A program made the translations under genes and the position numbers. Positions 35,601 to 46,993 of a DNA stretch of 64,000 nucleotides are shown here, one piece after another; positions within the stretch are counted from its first letter, which is position 1; each line of letters starts with the position of its first letter. The DNA comes from Rotaria sordida (Eukaryota > Rotifera > Eurotatoria > Philodinida > Philodinidae). The stretch is from NCBI GenBank assembly GCA_905250125.1, contig CAJNOL010000445.1:1-64000 (forward strand), in the 5' to 3' direction. The notes under the pieces were generated by a model. It had not been told where the DNA came from and did no database searches. It worked only from the letters and a program-made list of their open reading frames with translations.

Positions 35601-36615
35601 AATGACTAATCTATAAGTAATATTATTTTACTGTGTGTAAATTGTCGAGCATTAGGTTCATCTTTCCTTCTTATGTTGGAATATACTTGAAAGTTCAATG
35701 TAGAAATGAATAGAAAAGTACTTCGATATAATAACATAATTGATTTAATTATTTTATCAATGTAGAATTCTTGAATAAACATAATTTAGCTTTTTTAAAA
35801 TCAATTATTTTTAAACAAGTTTGTTTGTTTTTTTTCAAATATTTTAATGAATTTTTATCCTTTGTATCTGAAATATCAACCACAGTAATTAAGTCGTTGC
35901 AAATAGCAGAAATAATTCTTTTTATGTAAGACAAACATTTTATGCTACATTGCTTATCTCTAATTAATTTTTTTTTCCTTTCATTTAAATTTAATTATAT
36001 TATATTTAGTACTCTTTCAATTAACTTATAATACAAAAAAAAATTGTCCAGGCATAATTAATTATTCGACCAAGAACATCGTTGGGAGTCAATTTTTGTT
36101 TTTCATGGAAAAGAATGTTTCAAAGTACAAAAAAAAAAAAAACTAAAATTAACAAGTAGAATTTAAATCTCGTAATTGTTTTCAAACGTCCGTTATCATA
36201 GTTTACAACTTATATCAATTCAATTTTTTTACGTGCACTTTTTACTCCAAGTAGTTTCAATCGGATGTGCCTGAGGCATATTATCAAATTTAAGCATAAT
36301 TTCTTTTTTCGCTTAATCAGTTAAGGATAATGCTAGCATAATATACACGAATTTTATTCAGTCAGAATACAAAAATTGTTATTTTTATGATGTTTTTCAA
36401 TAAATAGTAATAATCTTTTATTGATACATTCGTTTAGATAAAGCTTTGATTATTCATTTTTATGTACCTAAATGTTAGATGTATCAATTGTATGATATGT
36501 TTGATTATATTGAACATTATTACTAGTTACATCAAAATATTTTTTTTCGTCTAAAAATAAGATAACAACCATTATGTAGAGTTTATCACAATCTTTTCTA
36601 GTCTGAACTACAATA

Positions 36616-36641
36616 CATTGAAAGTAGCGCTACTTTCAATG
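36616..36641. repeat. Perfect 26 bp palindrome
   Basis: Two 13-base half-sites, CATTGAAAGTAGC and its exact complement, meet without a spacer (core AGCGCT). It could be a dimer-binding site or a transposon end; nothing else supports either. Confidence 0.4.
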
Positions 36642-36785
36642 ATTTACTGCCTATGTGTTTTCTTACGGTGCCTTCATCCGAGTAGAGTCCTAGACGGAGT
36701 CAACTAAATTTTTTGCCGAAAATTTAGTTTTAGCTTCAGTTTTATTATAGAATAGCTCTAACAGATTCATTTTTGTGTGCATTAG

Positions 36786-37100
36786 TTGTTCTTTTTCGTT
36801 CTGTGCTGTCTCGTTGTTTTCTCTTTTCTGTTTGTTATATCTATGTATCACATACTAGTTTTGACCATTCTGCAGTTTCGTGAAAGTCTTGTACAATCTT
36901 TACTCCTCCGTACGCTATTTGAGAAACTGAAACTTGATCCGAGACAACAATCAGCAAGTCGTTCGAAGTGCAAACTCGCCGATCACAAGCTCGAAGAAAA
37001 GGAAGGATCTGCGCGCTGTGCTAGCTGCTACAAGAAAAGCAGAAAACAACAATCAAGAGAAGCGAGTACGCTGATAGTAAAGAAAATAAAAATCTTTTGA
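36786..37100 (+). pseudogene. Possible transposase C-terminal relic with a CxxC tail
   Basis: The second half of this frame, from LLRTLFEKLKLDP to the end, is hydrophilic and locally G+C-richer than its flanks, and ends with a basic segment containing ARCASCYKKSRKQQ. This resembles the short zinc-ribbon tail that closes piggyBac/IS4-type transposases. No catalytic DDE region is found upstream, so if the reading is right it is a fragment. The first half is a chance hydrophobic frame. Weak call. Confidence 0.25.
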
Positions 37101-38673
37101 ACTGATTGTGACAAATTTTTTTGTCTTGATTGTTTTAACGAGAAGCATCATGCTATGAAATAAAAAACTCAAAAAATGAAAGAGAAAAAGAATATTTTTT
37201 GTTGATTCAAAACATTTGAATGTGAATATTAATAAGAATAGTTCATTGCTTTGACTATATTAGTTAAATTGTATGAAACAATATTATTGTCTTCTATGTA
37301 TACTAGTTATAGCGATCACAAGATAGCATCAGAGATTGTAAAACAGTATGAAATATTAAAATGTTATATTTTGTGAACCACAGACAGAGTTCGGACCCAT
37401 CATAGATGATGACAGACGATTTTAAAGAACTATTAGAGGTTATGTGTAACTAACTTATATATGGAGTATTTCCTTGTTGAAGTTTTATGCGGTAAGGTAA
37501 GGATTATCGACGAAATATATCCAAATATACATAAGTTTTTAGAGGATTAGCAACAATGGATATATCGTGTTTTACATTTTAATCTCGCGGGAATTGTGCT
37601 AATAGCTTTTTTTTTATCAATTTCTAATCAACTATAATTGCAATCAATCAGAAGAATCAATAGAATGTTTATTTTTTTGATTAAGATAAATTTCTGATCT
37701 ATTAATAATCAATTTTAATCTGAATCTTCATTTAATTTTTTTGCGTAAGCAGTGATTTAGTTGAATGAATATATAAATCCCATAAATAAATAAACCATGA
37801 ATAATATCATCATAATATAGTATTAGTCACAATTATTTCTAGTTAAAACAAAAAAAACTCATTTTTTATGTTTCACCATTAAAGGTACTGCAAATTAATT
37901 TTTTAAAAGTAGATTTCTTGCTCAAAAAATAAACAGCCTGTGTCTGTTTCAGGCAGACAGGTTCGATGACCTGTTTGGACCTCTGGGAGACACTTATTCT
38001 AGAAAAAAATTTTTGAAATGAGTTTTTGCTGGGAAACTCTAGTTTTCATAGAGTCGCATCATAGTTACTTATAATCTCCATCTAACTCTGTTCAGTCGGA
38101 CTGAAATTTTGAGCACAGACACTTGAAAGTATTCCCCAGGGGTGAAATTGATCTTTTTCATTTTTGATTTCCCTACCCAAGTGAAAAGTCTGGTTTTTGG
38201 TATCGAACCTTTACGTCTTTCTCTGTTCTATAAAAACCAGGATTTCTCAGCACAAATCCGTCTCAAATTTTTTTTCCCTCGAACACACGTCTCTTTATTT
38301 ATAATGTAAATACTTCAGCTTGATCGGGTGTACTGTCTTCAAGAACGAGAAACGGTTAAAAAAAAGAAGCGAATACCCTTAAATGAATCTTAATACCGCT
38401 ATAAAAGCTAGGATAAGTCCTTTAAAATGTTCCAAGAGATAGTCCCATACTGTACCCAACCCCTATAAAACATTGTCCTAAAGACGAATCGAAAGATTGA
38501 ACGCGACGTAAGCGATGGCACGAAGCAATCGTGCGAAATCTTGATCTATACCTGCAATAGTTTCAATCTTGCATGAGAAATTAATAAAGTAATGTGTGAT
38601 GATGAGAAATAGTTGCTGTTTTTATTTGAATGAATAAGAAGAAAAAAAATTTTCTATTTACAAATGAACATTT

Positions 38674-41600
38674 TTAATCAAGATAAAGATCAAAATCGAT
38701 ACGTTTGATTGAATAGAATTGTTCAGTACCAACACGACGGCAAGATACTTTATTTTTATCTAATTTTCCTTCAGTATTTATTAAACGAATCATTTGTTCA
38801 GTTGTAAATGGACCTTGAAGATTTTCAATTGAATTTACATTTGTTGTATATTCCCAAAGAACTTTTGATGAACCTTAACAAAAAATTAAAAATTATTTTT
38901 TTTATTTTTGCTTTATTTTAAAATAAAAAAATTGTTTTTTTGTTTTACTATTTGTGTCTGTTGGTTTATTTATAGATGATGAAATATCACTATCACCATA
39001 CATATCAAATGTTGAATCTTTTGATGATTGAAGATGATCAAGTTGTATTTTAAGTCGTTCATAAGTTTCTTGATAAATATCAAGTTCACCATTAGATACA
39101 AATTGATCAGCAAGACCAGACATTTCTTCAAGTAAAAGTTTATTTTTTTTTAATTCTTCTGGTGTTTGTTCAATAGTATTTGTTGTTTGAATTTCACCAG
39201 GAAGTAATTTACGTTGTTTCCATTGTTGTTTTGGTTTATTACTAAATAAATAAATCTTTTTGACAAAAATATTTTATTATTTTTCTTTTTTTTTTTTAAA
39301 AAAAAAAAAGAATTTTTATCTTACTTAGATATAATTGTTCCAAGTCGTTTTATTGTACGAGCAACAGTTTCACCTGGTTTCATAATTGCAAGCATTGATT
39401 GAAGTGTTTTTATTTTATTAAATGAATTTGTATCTATTTCATCATCATCATTAGATAAATTAGATTTTTTTTGATCATCAAAATCATCTCCTGTTGCATC
39501 GGGATTTTTTAATTTATAATTTTTAACATTTGTCCAATCAATTTCATCAAGCCATGCATCATGAACTTCATCTTTCTAAATAATGAAATAATTACATTTT
39601 GTAGTCTCAAGTCTTCATAAACAAAGATATTTTCTAATAAAATGAACTGTAAAACATGTTCAAACTATTTCTAAATCTTTAGAATCATAAAAGAAAAAAA
39701 CTTTATCTGACTTTAAATAATTATTTCACATTAAATTTCTAATAAACATAGAGTAAATTCAATCGATCAGTCTTCTTTCTTTCTAAACATCTTCTATAGA
39801 ATGTAATGTTGAAGAGATCAATCATTCATAAAATTAATACAAAATATAGCTAATACTATGCAAAACAATAGTACAAATAATACTAAAATGTCCATCATCA
39901 TATATCGTTAACGCAGAGTTTAGGCATATAGCAGGTTTTGCAGAGCAAAATTTACTCTACACGCCACTTTTTAGAGGAGTACTAAATACAGGCCATTTTC
40001 GCACGAAACTGTTTCGTAATGAATCTAATCATAAATATACAGGGTGGTCCAAAAGTCACGCACGAAACAAAAAAATTGAATATCTCCATTACAACTCAAG
40101 CAAACGAGCTGAATTTTGTATCAACGATAGAGCCATGTTCAAGGTTTATATTCATAAAGACATGCCTAGAGAGACCTTTTGTTAAGTATCATTAATGACC
40201 TCAGCAAGAAAATTTTTAATTTTTCACAGATAGAAAGAAAAACAGTATACTAAACAGAGGGTCTCTTTAGGCATGTCTTTATGGATATGAAGTTTGAACA
40301 TGCCTCTATTATTGGTAAAAAAATCAGCTCGTTTGCTCGAGCTGTAATGGAGATATTCAATTTCTATTTTGGTAAACTGACTTTTGGGCCACCCTGTATA
40401 TGGCTTAAAACTCATGATATCAAGAAAAAATTAAATATCTCCGCTACGGCTCGAGCAAACGAGCTGATTTTTTTACCAATAATAGAAGCATGGTCACACT
40501 TTAAATCCATACGGACAATATTAGAGAGAGCCTTTATAAAGTACCACTAATGACCCCAACAAAATAATTTTACTTTTTCATAGATAGGATAGAAAAGAAT
40601 ATACTTAACAAAGGGCTTCTCTAGGCATGTCTTTATGGATATGAAGCTTGAACATACCTCTATCATTGATAAAAGAATCGGCTCGTTAACTCGAGCCATA
40701 GTGGAGATATTCAATTTTTTTCGACAAAGTAACTTTTTTTTCTAACTGTAAAAAAGTAAATTTTTCTTGTTGAGGTCAATAATGATACTTAATAAAGGAT
40801 CTCTCTAGGCATGTCTTTATGAATATAAACCTTGAACATGGCTCTATCGTTGATAAAAAATTCAGCTAATTTGCTTGAGTTGTAATGGAGATATTCAATT
40901 TTTTTGTTTGATGCGTGACTTTTGGACCACCCTGTATATGCCATCACACAATAAAACTTCCATGCTAAAATGGTTCTCTATGCGGTACTCCCCTAAAAAG
41001 TGGCGTGTAGAGTAAATTTTGCTCTGCATTAGCGACATCTGATGATGGACATCTTACCATTATTTATACTGATTTTTGTACAGTATTAGCTATATTTCGC
41101 ATTAATTTTGTAAACACCCTTTCTAGAACCGCGGTACTAAGCCTTGCTCCTTTTAGGACTACGCCGCAGCAACAGCGTGTTTCTAGCCGCAATGGACATC
41201 TCTGCTAGGTAGCATTCCATACTGCAAGGAAGCGGAAAAGCAGAAGTATTCTTCTTCTTTATATCATCGCGACACAAAATAGCGATTTCGATTTATGTGC
41301 TTGCAATTGACTACTGTGCAATGTTTCGCACTATTATGAATAGATTAAATTCATTAAAAAAAAAACCTTGCACAATGTTTTAAAGGTGAATGCATGTTTC
41401 GAAAGAAACCTATATATATATAATGTTCAGTGTGTCTATGCCGGGTCAGAGGTCGAATAAGGCTATGGGAGTAAGGCAATATGGATAAGGCTATAATAGA
41501 GTAAGGTTATAAAGTGGTAAGACTACAAGAAATATAAGGCCGTAAGGCTACACGGGCTATGAGCGATATAAAGATATCACGCCGTAGGGTTTCTATGTAT

Positions 41601-42098
41601 ATAATATCGAGTGCCGTTTACCGAGTGAAAGGTTTGAGGTCATACGTTAAAGAAAAAAAAAGCTGCCGCGTACTATGCACACGTTCACGCTAGTATATGT
41701 ATACATACATCTTTTTTTTTCCATTGATAACAACCTGTTTCATCATAATGTCCTTCTTCTAATTCTTCATCAATATTAAATGGTGTTATTTTGACATCAT
41801 CATCAAATCCAATTGTCGCACTTTCTTGTCCAATTTCTGGAAAAGAAAAATAAATAAATTTTTTTTTTCATAAAAACAAAAAGAACAATTTTTTTGTTTT
41901 TTATTGAAACAAACCATCAAGATCATTTTGATTCATTTCTTTAACATTTCCTTGTTCAGCATCATCATCATCATCTTCATCACTATCTAATGTATATTTT
42001 CCACTATGTAAACGTGTATCTTGTGTCGTATATTTTTGTTTTTTATGTTCATCATTTATATCCTGAAAACTAACTTTACGTTTCTTTTTATCATCCAT
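38674..42098 (-). CDS. CD2BP2: CD2BP2 / U5 snRNP 52 kDa protein
   Basis: GYF-domain protein of the U5 snRNP and U4/U6.U5 tri-snRNP assembly. Five minus-strand exons (42098-41915, 41836-41709, 39575-39325, 39241-38949, 38873-38674) give 351 aa (human 341). Landmarks in order: KKKRKVSFQD and an acidic LDSDEDDDDD at the N-terminus; ITPFNIDEELEEGHYDETG; AWLDEIDWTN; MKPGETVARTIKRLG; MSGLADQFVSNGELDIYQET; and the C-terminal GYF domain with WEYTTNV, LQGPFTTEQM and the closing QFYSIKRIDFDLYLD. The aromatic GYF signature is present in its family form (W-x-Y, GPF). Intron 2 (39576-41708, 2.1 kb) carries nested fold-back elements; other introns are 75-85 bp. AATAAA (minus) is at 38621-38626. It follows PHF5A by 64 bp, with an acceptor-like TATAATTCTAG seven bases before the ATG. 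Both products act in the spliceosome. Confidence 0.94.
39887..41058. mobile_element. Outer fold-back element in CD2BP2 intron 2
   Basis: Outer arms pair: TGTCCATCATCATATATCG on the left with the CTGATGATGGACATC text at the right, then GCAGAGCAAAATTTACTCTA with TAGAGTAAATTTTGCTCTGC, then CGCCACTTTTTAG with CTAAAAAGTGGCG. Arms are about 150 bp. The interior is occupied by a mariner-like composite, so the structure is nested. Confidence 0.65.
40038..40939. mobile_element. Mariner-like MITE composite
   Basis: Ends read TATACAGGGTGGTCCAAAAG and CTTTTGGACCACCCTGTATA, with a third, internal copy of the end at about 40378-40401 (TGACTTTTGGGCCACCCTG). Between them are four alternating copies of a subunit with GAATATCTCCATTACA, AGCAAACGAGCTGA, AGACATGCC and TTTATATTCATAAA-type text. 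This suggests two adjacent fold-back copies sharing an end. Flanking TA fits Tc1/mariner; the arm text relates it to 3159-3523. Confidence 0.65.
41457..41555. repeat. Degenerate TAAGGCTAT tandem repeat
   Basis: About seven imperfect units built on ATAAGGCTATA / GTAAGGCTAC, spaced 10-17 bp apart, within CD2BP2 intron 2. Unlike the surrounding fold-back arms it is not inverted. Confidence 0.5.
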
Positions 42099-42162
42099 AT
42101 TATATCTAGAATTATATTACAACGTTATTATTTATTTTATTTTATAGTAAAGAAATATATTT
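42099..42162 (-). promoter_or_regulatory. PHF5A-CD2BP2 intercistronic region
   Basis: Only 64 bp. On the minus strand it contains overlapping AATAAA-type signals (plus-strand TTTATT around 42129-42138) and, nearer CD2BP2, TATAATTCTAG at 42106-42116. A poly(A) signal followed by a 3' splice acceptor is the classic layout of a trans-spliced operon junction. It is too short for an independent promoter to be likely. Confidence 0.55.
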
Positions 42163-42495
42163 TTAACGTTTTTTAAAACCAAATTTTTTTCTTTCATAAA
42201 ATAAATCTGTTTTTGCACTTCCTAAATTAACAATTTTAGGACAACCATCACGATCTTTTTCCGTAATTGTACATTCACGACAATAATATGCATCTGAACA
42301 TCCTGGACCACCACATATAACACATCGACCTTGATATGAACCATAATTACATTCATCACATATTCGTACAAGAGTTGTTGGACGAACATATGAATCACAT
42401 ATAACACAACGACCATCACATTTTTCACAAAGACGACCAATTGCAACACCAGCTTGTTTACGACAAAATATTAAATCTGGATGATGTTTTGCCAT
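42163..42495 (-). CDS. PHF5A: PHD finger-like protein 5A (SF3b subunit)
   Basis: Small zinc protein of the U2 snRNP SF3b complex that helps form the pocket for the branch-point adenosine. A single intronless frame of 110 aa, the exact usual length, nearly identical to the metazoan protein by eye. The sequence opens [20 protein letters not shown] and ends with the basic KKFGFKKR. All CxxC zinc knuckles are present: CEKC, CVIC, CDEC, CVIC, CxxxxxxC and YYCREC. It is the upstream member of a 64 bp-spaced pair with CD2BP2. Upstream of the ATG is TTATTTAAAG followed by ACAA, acceptor-like. No irregularities. Confidence 0.98.
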   Translation of the reverse strand: MAKHHPDLIFCRKQAGVAIGRLCEKCDGRCVICDSYVRPTTLVRICDECNYGSYQGRCVICGGPGCSDAYYCRECTITEKDRDGCPKIVNLGSAKTDLFYERKKFGFKKR

Positions 42496-43601
42496 TTGTC
42501 TTTAAATAATTGAATATTACGTTTACAAAAGTTTTTCAAAAAATCTAAAAATTATATTCAAATTTTTCTTTATCAAAATTTAATAAATGCACTGATTTTA
42601 TCATTTAATTTGGAAACAATTTTTCAAAAAGTTCAAACCGCAAAAAATGTATTTGTGTATCAGTATTAGATCTAATCGGTTCAGTGCGTTTAAAAAAGAC
42701 ATATACGAACTGATTCCAGGTCTGATAAATAATAGTGAATTTGCGGAGTCAAGCTTTTCTAAAGTTTTTTTTTCCCATGAATTAGCAACAGCTTAAATTT
42801 ACGGTGGTATTACGTATTTTAGGAGTCTTCACTCTTCTTCTTTAATTATTTCTAGTTTTCCAAGAGAGTATAACTGATTTTTTAGTACAGATAGAGAACT
42901 TAAAATACACGGGCATGTGTTCAAAGAAAAAAATTTTAAACAAAGTTTTCATAGGACTGCTGAGAGGTAATTTTAAACTTTTTCAAAAATCTAATTTTTC
43001 TTTTTTTATGGAAAAAATACGTAATGGTTTAGCTTCAAAACTAGAGTGCTAGTGTTCAGGGTTCTATAAACCTTGATAAAAAGGTAAAAAACAAAAACGA
43101 TCGATTTTTACCTCTGGAGAATACTTCCAAGTGATATTCGTTTAGCTGGTGTTCGCCTTCATAAAAAATGTTCCATCGTGTGATGTTATAACATCACACA
43201 GTGGAACACTTTTTATGAGGAAGGAATATCCGCTAAACGAATACTAACAACATGTATAGTAGAACTAGAAGATGTTTTGTACATTTGAATTGTATTTGAC
43301 GCACTAACTATTGGAAATATTGGTGAAATATTTGTACGTACGTTCTTTCTTACTGAAATATCTATAATGTTTTAATTGGCTAGTTGATTAACCAATGAAA
43401 TTTTATTTTATCATGAAATTCTTTTTTAGAAAAAAAAGCTAAATTAAAAAATTTTGTATTTTTATTTTTTTTTATTTAACATTTTTATTGAATAAAAAAA
43501 TGTTTTTTTTTTGTTAACCAATCATTAATTGATCATAGGCTCTGTTGACTAAGTCCTAGTGAAATATTGTCGTTATTCTTCTTTATTTGTTTTCTTCTAT
43601 T
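42496..43601. other. Divergent intergenic region PHF5A / MED11
   Basis: 1.1 kb with no gene. It contains the 114 bp palindrome at 43133-43246 and AT-rich flanks that presumably hold promoters for both operon-like pairs. Confidence 0.5.
43133..43246. repeat. Loop-less 114 bp palindrome
   Basis: Left arm ATTCGTTTAGCTGGTGTTCG, TTCATAAAAAATGTTCCA, TGTGATGTTA runs straight into the inverted right arm TAACATCACA, TGGAACACTTTTTATGA and GCTAAACGAATA. There is essentially no loop, and the arms differ at only a few bases. It may be a MITE core or a palindromic rearrangement. Confidence 0.65.
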
Positions 43602-43997
43602 ATGACGGATTTTACAAATACAACATCTCAAACTCTTGAACAATTACGTACAGCTGAAGGTAAATTAACAACAATGCTATGGAATGCTGGTAATATTGTT
43701 CAACAATTAAGTTGTGAACAAATTCCACGTGAACAAATTGAATCATTAGCTCGAAGTTTTTCTGAAAATGCACAAACAGTACAACAATCATTACATGCAA
43801 GTGTAGCTAATTTAGAACGTATATCATCTGGTTTACCACATGAAGATTCATGTTATGGAGCTTGGTTAGATTTTAATTTAGCTTCAATGAGAACAGAAAC
43901 AACACGAAATAAATTATATGAATTAAAAAATAATTTAGAATTACAACGAAGTCGTGAACGTGTTAAAGAACTTGAAGGACAATTAGCACAACTTTAA
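43602..43997 (+). CDS. MED11: Mediator complex subunit 11 (MED11)
   Basis: Head-module subunit of Mediator, which links transcription activators to RNA polymerase II and TFIIH. Intronless, 131 aa (human 117). Diagnostic segments are LEQLRTAEGKLTTMLWNAG near the N-terminus and ANLERISSGLPHEDSCYGAW at about residues 75-95, matching the family's GQPHEGSSY-type motif. The C-terminal ~30 residues form a charged helix (RSRERVKELEGQLAQL) longer than in vertebrates. The ATG at 43602 is chosen as the first in frame. An AATAAA overlaps the stop (43996-44001) and another AATAAA follows within ten bases. It is 150 bp upstream of EEF1D on the same strand. Confidence 0.88.
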   Translation: MTDFTNTTSQTLEQLRTAEGKLTTMLWNAGNIVQQLSCEQIPREQIESLARSFSENAQTVQQSLHASVANLERISSGLPHEDSCYGAWLDFNLASMRTETTRNKLYELKNNLELQRSRERVKELEGQLAQL

Positions 43998-44147
43998 TAA
44001 ACAAAATAAAAATCATTTCTTTCGTAATTACTTTACAGATATTACATCATAAATTTCAACATGTTGTAAACATGTATATATTTTATTCTTGCAATTTTTA
44101 GATTTTTTTTAACTTGTTGTTAACCTTCTTAAAACTGCAAAAAAACA
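43998..44147 (+). promoter_or_regulatory. MED11-EEF1D intercistronic region
   Basis: 150 bp with poly(A) signals at its start and TTCTTGCAATTTTTAG (ending 44101) 46 bp before the EEF1D ATG. This is again poly(A) signal then acceptor, as expected for an operon resolved by trans-splicing. Inferred. Confidence 0.45.
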
Positions 44148-45488
44148 ATGCTTGAACATTTAATGCATGTTAATACTTGGTTTCCTAAATATGAAGTTGA
44201 TCTTGCTGAACAAACACATTTCAATGTTTTTGTAATTTTTCAAAAATAATTTATTAATTTCTATTAAAATTATATAATATTTCATAGGGTGAAAAACCAA
44301 ATATTACAACATCATTTATTAAACATGAAAAAACTGAACCACCAAAACAACAAGAACAGGTCCGATTTTCAATCCTCTAATAACATAAAATATCATATCG
44401 TGAAGTTTTTTTTTTTTTTTTTTTTTTTGCCCTAAAGAATTCCCTAATGCTTCTCTATCATATATAACCTTTATTCCTATATGCATGGTGTGCATTTATA
44501 TTTGTACATAACATGTCATAAATATTTTCATCAATCTTGCAGGCAAGTTTAAGTAAACAAATTCATGATGTCAGAAAAATGATTAACCAAACTAATCCAA
44601 CAACAATAACATCTAATGAAATGAATATGAATACTGAACAACGTCTAGCAAATATTGAAACAACACATAAAAATATTTTACAAATGCTCGATGATCTTAA
44701 ACGACGTGTTGAACAACTTGAATTAAACAAACAAACGATTTGTGCGGTCAGATATCTATCTATAGATATTTTAGAGAAGGAAAAAAAAACAAAACATGAA
44801 AGATTTTTTTTTCTTAATCCCCTTTATAAAATAAGATTTGTTTTTTCTTGGTATCTTTATTTTTATAGTTTAATTAAATTAGTATCTGTTTTTTTTAGAA
44901 ACCAGTTGAATCAAAAAAACCTGCAGCTGCTGCTGATGATGATCTTGATTTATTTGGTTCTGATGATGAAGAACAAAGTGAAGAAACAAAAAAACGTTTA
45001 GCTGAATATGCAGCAAAAAAATCAAAGAGTAAAAGATTTATTTCTCAAATAATCGGATAAATATTAACCTTTTTTTGTTTTTTTTTCTAGAGGAACAAGT
45101 TATTGCCAAAAGTACAATTGTACTAGATGTTAAACCTTGGGATGATGAAACTGATCTTGGTGCTATGGAAAAAGTAGTAAGATCAATTGAAGCTGATGGT
45201 CTTGTTTGGGGACAATGTTAGTAAAACAAAAAAAAAATTTGAATTTAATTTTATATAAATTTTTGTTTTTGTTTTATTTATAGCTAAATTATTACCAGTT
45301 GCTTTTGGTGTTAAAAAATTACAAATTGGTTGTGTTGTTGAAGATGATAAAGTAAATTATTTTTTTGTTCTTTCATAAATATTGTTTTTTTTGCTATTTA
45401 GATTGGAACCGATTTTCTTGAAGAAAAAATTTGTGCATTCGAAGATTTTGTTCAATCAGTTGATATTGTTGCATTCAACAAAATCTAA
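44148..45488 (+). CDS. EEF1D: Elongation factor 1-delta (eEF1B delta)
   Basis: Guanine-nucleotide exchange factor that recycles eEF1A during translation elongation. Seven exons (44148-44225, 44288-44359, 44543-44746, 44899-45028, 45091-45216, 45284-45351, 45402-45488) give 254 aa. The N-terminus ([20 protein letters not shown]) matches the delta type rather than the GST-like beta start. A leucine-zipper coiled coil follows ([20 protein letters not shown]). The acidic EF1 boundary [14 protein letters not shown] precedes the catalytic domain with [58 protein letters not shown] and the invariant C-terminus [13 protein letters not shown]. Intron 2 has a 20+ T run. AATAAA is at 45583-45588. The exon 1 donor (CAAT|GTTTTT) is the weakest junction. 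Confidence 0.94.
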
Positions 45489-46993
45489 GTGGATGATTTT
45501 GTTTGTTTTTTTTTTCGTTTTTTCTCATGTTATCATCTGAGAATATATTCATTTGATATTTCTTCTGGAAGAAAAAAATGACAATAAAAAAATAACGTCA
45601 ACATTATCATCAATAAATTCTATTTATCTAATTCTATCTGTAATGAAAAATGATATTCTCTTTTTATGCATTAATTAGATAGGATAATCCAAATTTCGCC
45701 GATGGTGAAATTTCATGTGGTATGTTGTCGAAAGTAGAGCAGACTTTCGCAAGCTGTCATGAAATAATATTAATATAGAATACATGTGAGGTAGGAAACT
45801 GTGGATTCAAACCCGAGGGTTTTTCCATTAATACCTGTCGTCCTTCAGTATACATGAACAAGTGAAGAATCAAGATTTTAGCTATTTATTCGCTAGAAAG
45901 AAAGAGATGATGCACATATAATGGCGCCATCTAACAAAAACTAGATGCATGATAAGCATAAACAAAAGTAGACAATACTGACACTTCGAAAAAGTCATAG
46001 ATAACTCATAACTGGAATTTTTCCTATGAGAGAAAGATATTTTTTCCCGACCGACCGGTTACGTACACAGATAGATTCTCCACCTTTAGTCATAACTCTG
46101 TTAAAACAAGTCAATCCTTCATAAAAATTTCAGGGTATATGCAGTTTTATTTCCTCTAAATTAACATCTGAGGAAGGAGGATAAGGAAGCTGCGGATCTT
46201 TCCACACCCGGATCCGAGCACAAAGTTATTTCTTTGTCGGAGCCAAGTCCAAAGTGTTATTTTTTGTTGAACCCGGTTACACGTTTTTGTGGACCCGCTG
46301 CTCGCTAGATGAAAAATATAGTAACAAGATATAACTGTACGTTGAGTTTTTTTTTCTGAGAGTAGCGAATAAATAGCTAAAATCTTGATTCTTTACTTAT
46401 TCATGTACACGAAGGATGCTAGATATTTATGAAAAAATCCTCCAGTTCGGGCTCAACCGGGTCCGGATTCACAAAAACATAGACCCGCATCTCTCTAGAG
46501 GGTGGTAAAGTCCTCCCTTAATTTCATAAGTAAATTAGTTTCAATAATTGAAATATCAATATTAATTTAATCTAGTTAACCATTTTGACACACAGACAAA
46601 AAATAAGGAATATGTATACGAATAGAATATCGGATTAACCTCAATTATGAATATATAAAAAAAATATAGTTATACCTCCTGCTGTTATTTGTTTAAATGA
46701 GAAAATGATGTTGAGTTACGTGTGAAGTATGATAACAACCTCTAGGCAAAATTTCTTTTTTTTTCGATAAGCTATTCAATTTTTTTGCCGACAAGAACTT
46801 TATTTTAACAATATCTATTGTTTTTTCTTTTAAATTATCATAACTAATCATCTTCAAAAACATTTTGTGTGCTCATCATTTACGCTCATTTTTCTGTTGT
46901 TTACGATTAATGAATATCAAACGTAAAGAATTTATTCTATATAGGAAGAAAAATAAAATTTCAATCTTTCAATAAAGTACAAAAACAAAAGCA
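45489..46993. other. Convergent intergenic region with repeats
   Basis: 1.5 kb between the ends of EEF1D and the forkhead gene. It holds the EEF1D poly(A) signal, an inverted pair around 45835-45900 and 46372-46445 (sharing AATCAAGATTTTAGCTATTT), and the GCTGCGG/CCCGCA repeat at 46189-46490. No gene. Confidence 0.55.
46189..46490. mobile_element. GCTGCGG...CCCGCA repeat, copy 1
   Basis: About 300 bp bounded by GCTGCGGATC and GACCCGCAT, with internal TCGGAGCCAAGTCC, CAAGATATAACTGTAC and GAGAGTAGCGAATAAATAGC. The same order of blocks recurs in the same orientation at 59023-59341. Ends are short inverted repeats rich in GGACCC. Non-coding. Confidence 0.6.

Larger units (their letters stand above)
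32646..38673. other. 6 kb intergenic region, no convincing gene
   Basis: AT-rich sequence with microsatellites (ATT near 34013-34028, GAAT near 34315-34332, AT near 35020-35036). Scattered open frames have no family resemblance or splice support. The only points noted are a 26 bp palindrome at 36616-36641 and a possible transposase relic at 36786-37100. Presumed to hold the upstream region of the secreted-protein gene. Confidence 0.5.

Noticed and set aside
45780..45830. A TTCAAACCCGAGG-like text reminiscent of a tRNA T-arm
   Set aside because: No acceptor stem, D-arm or anticodon arm can be folded around it; it belongs to the G+C-rich repeat motifs.
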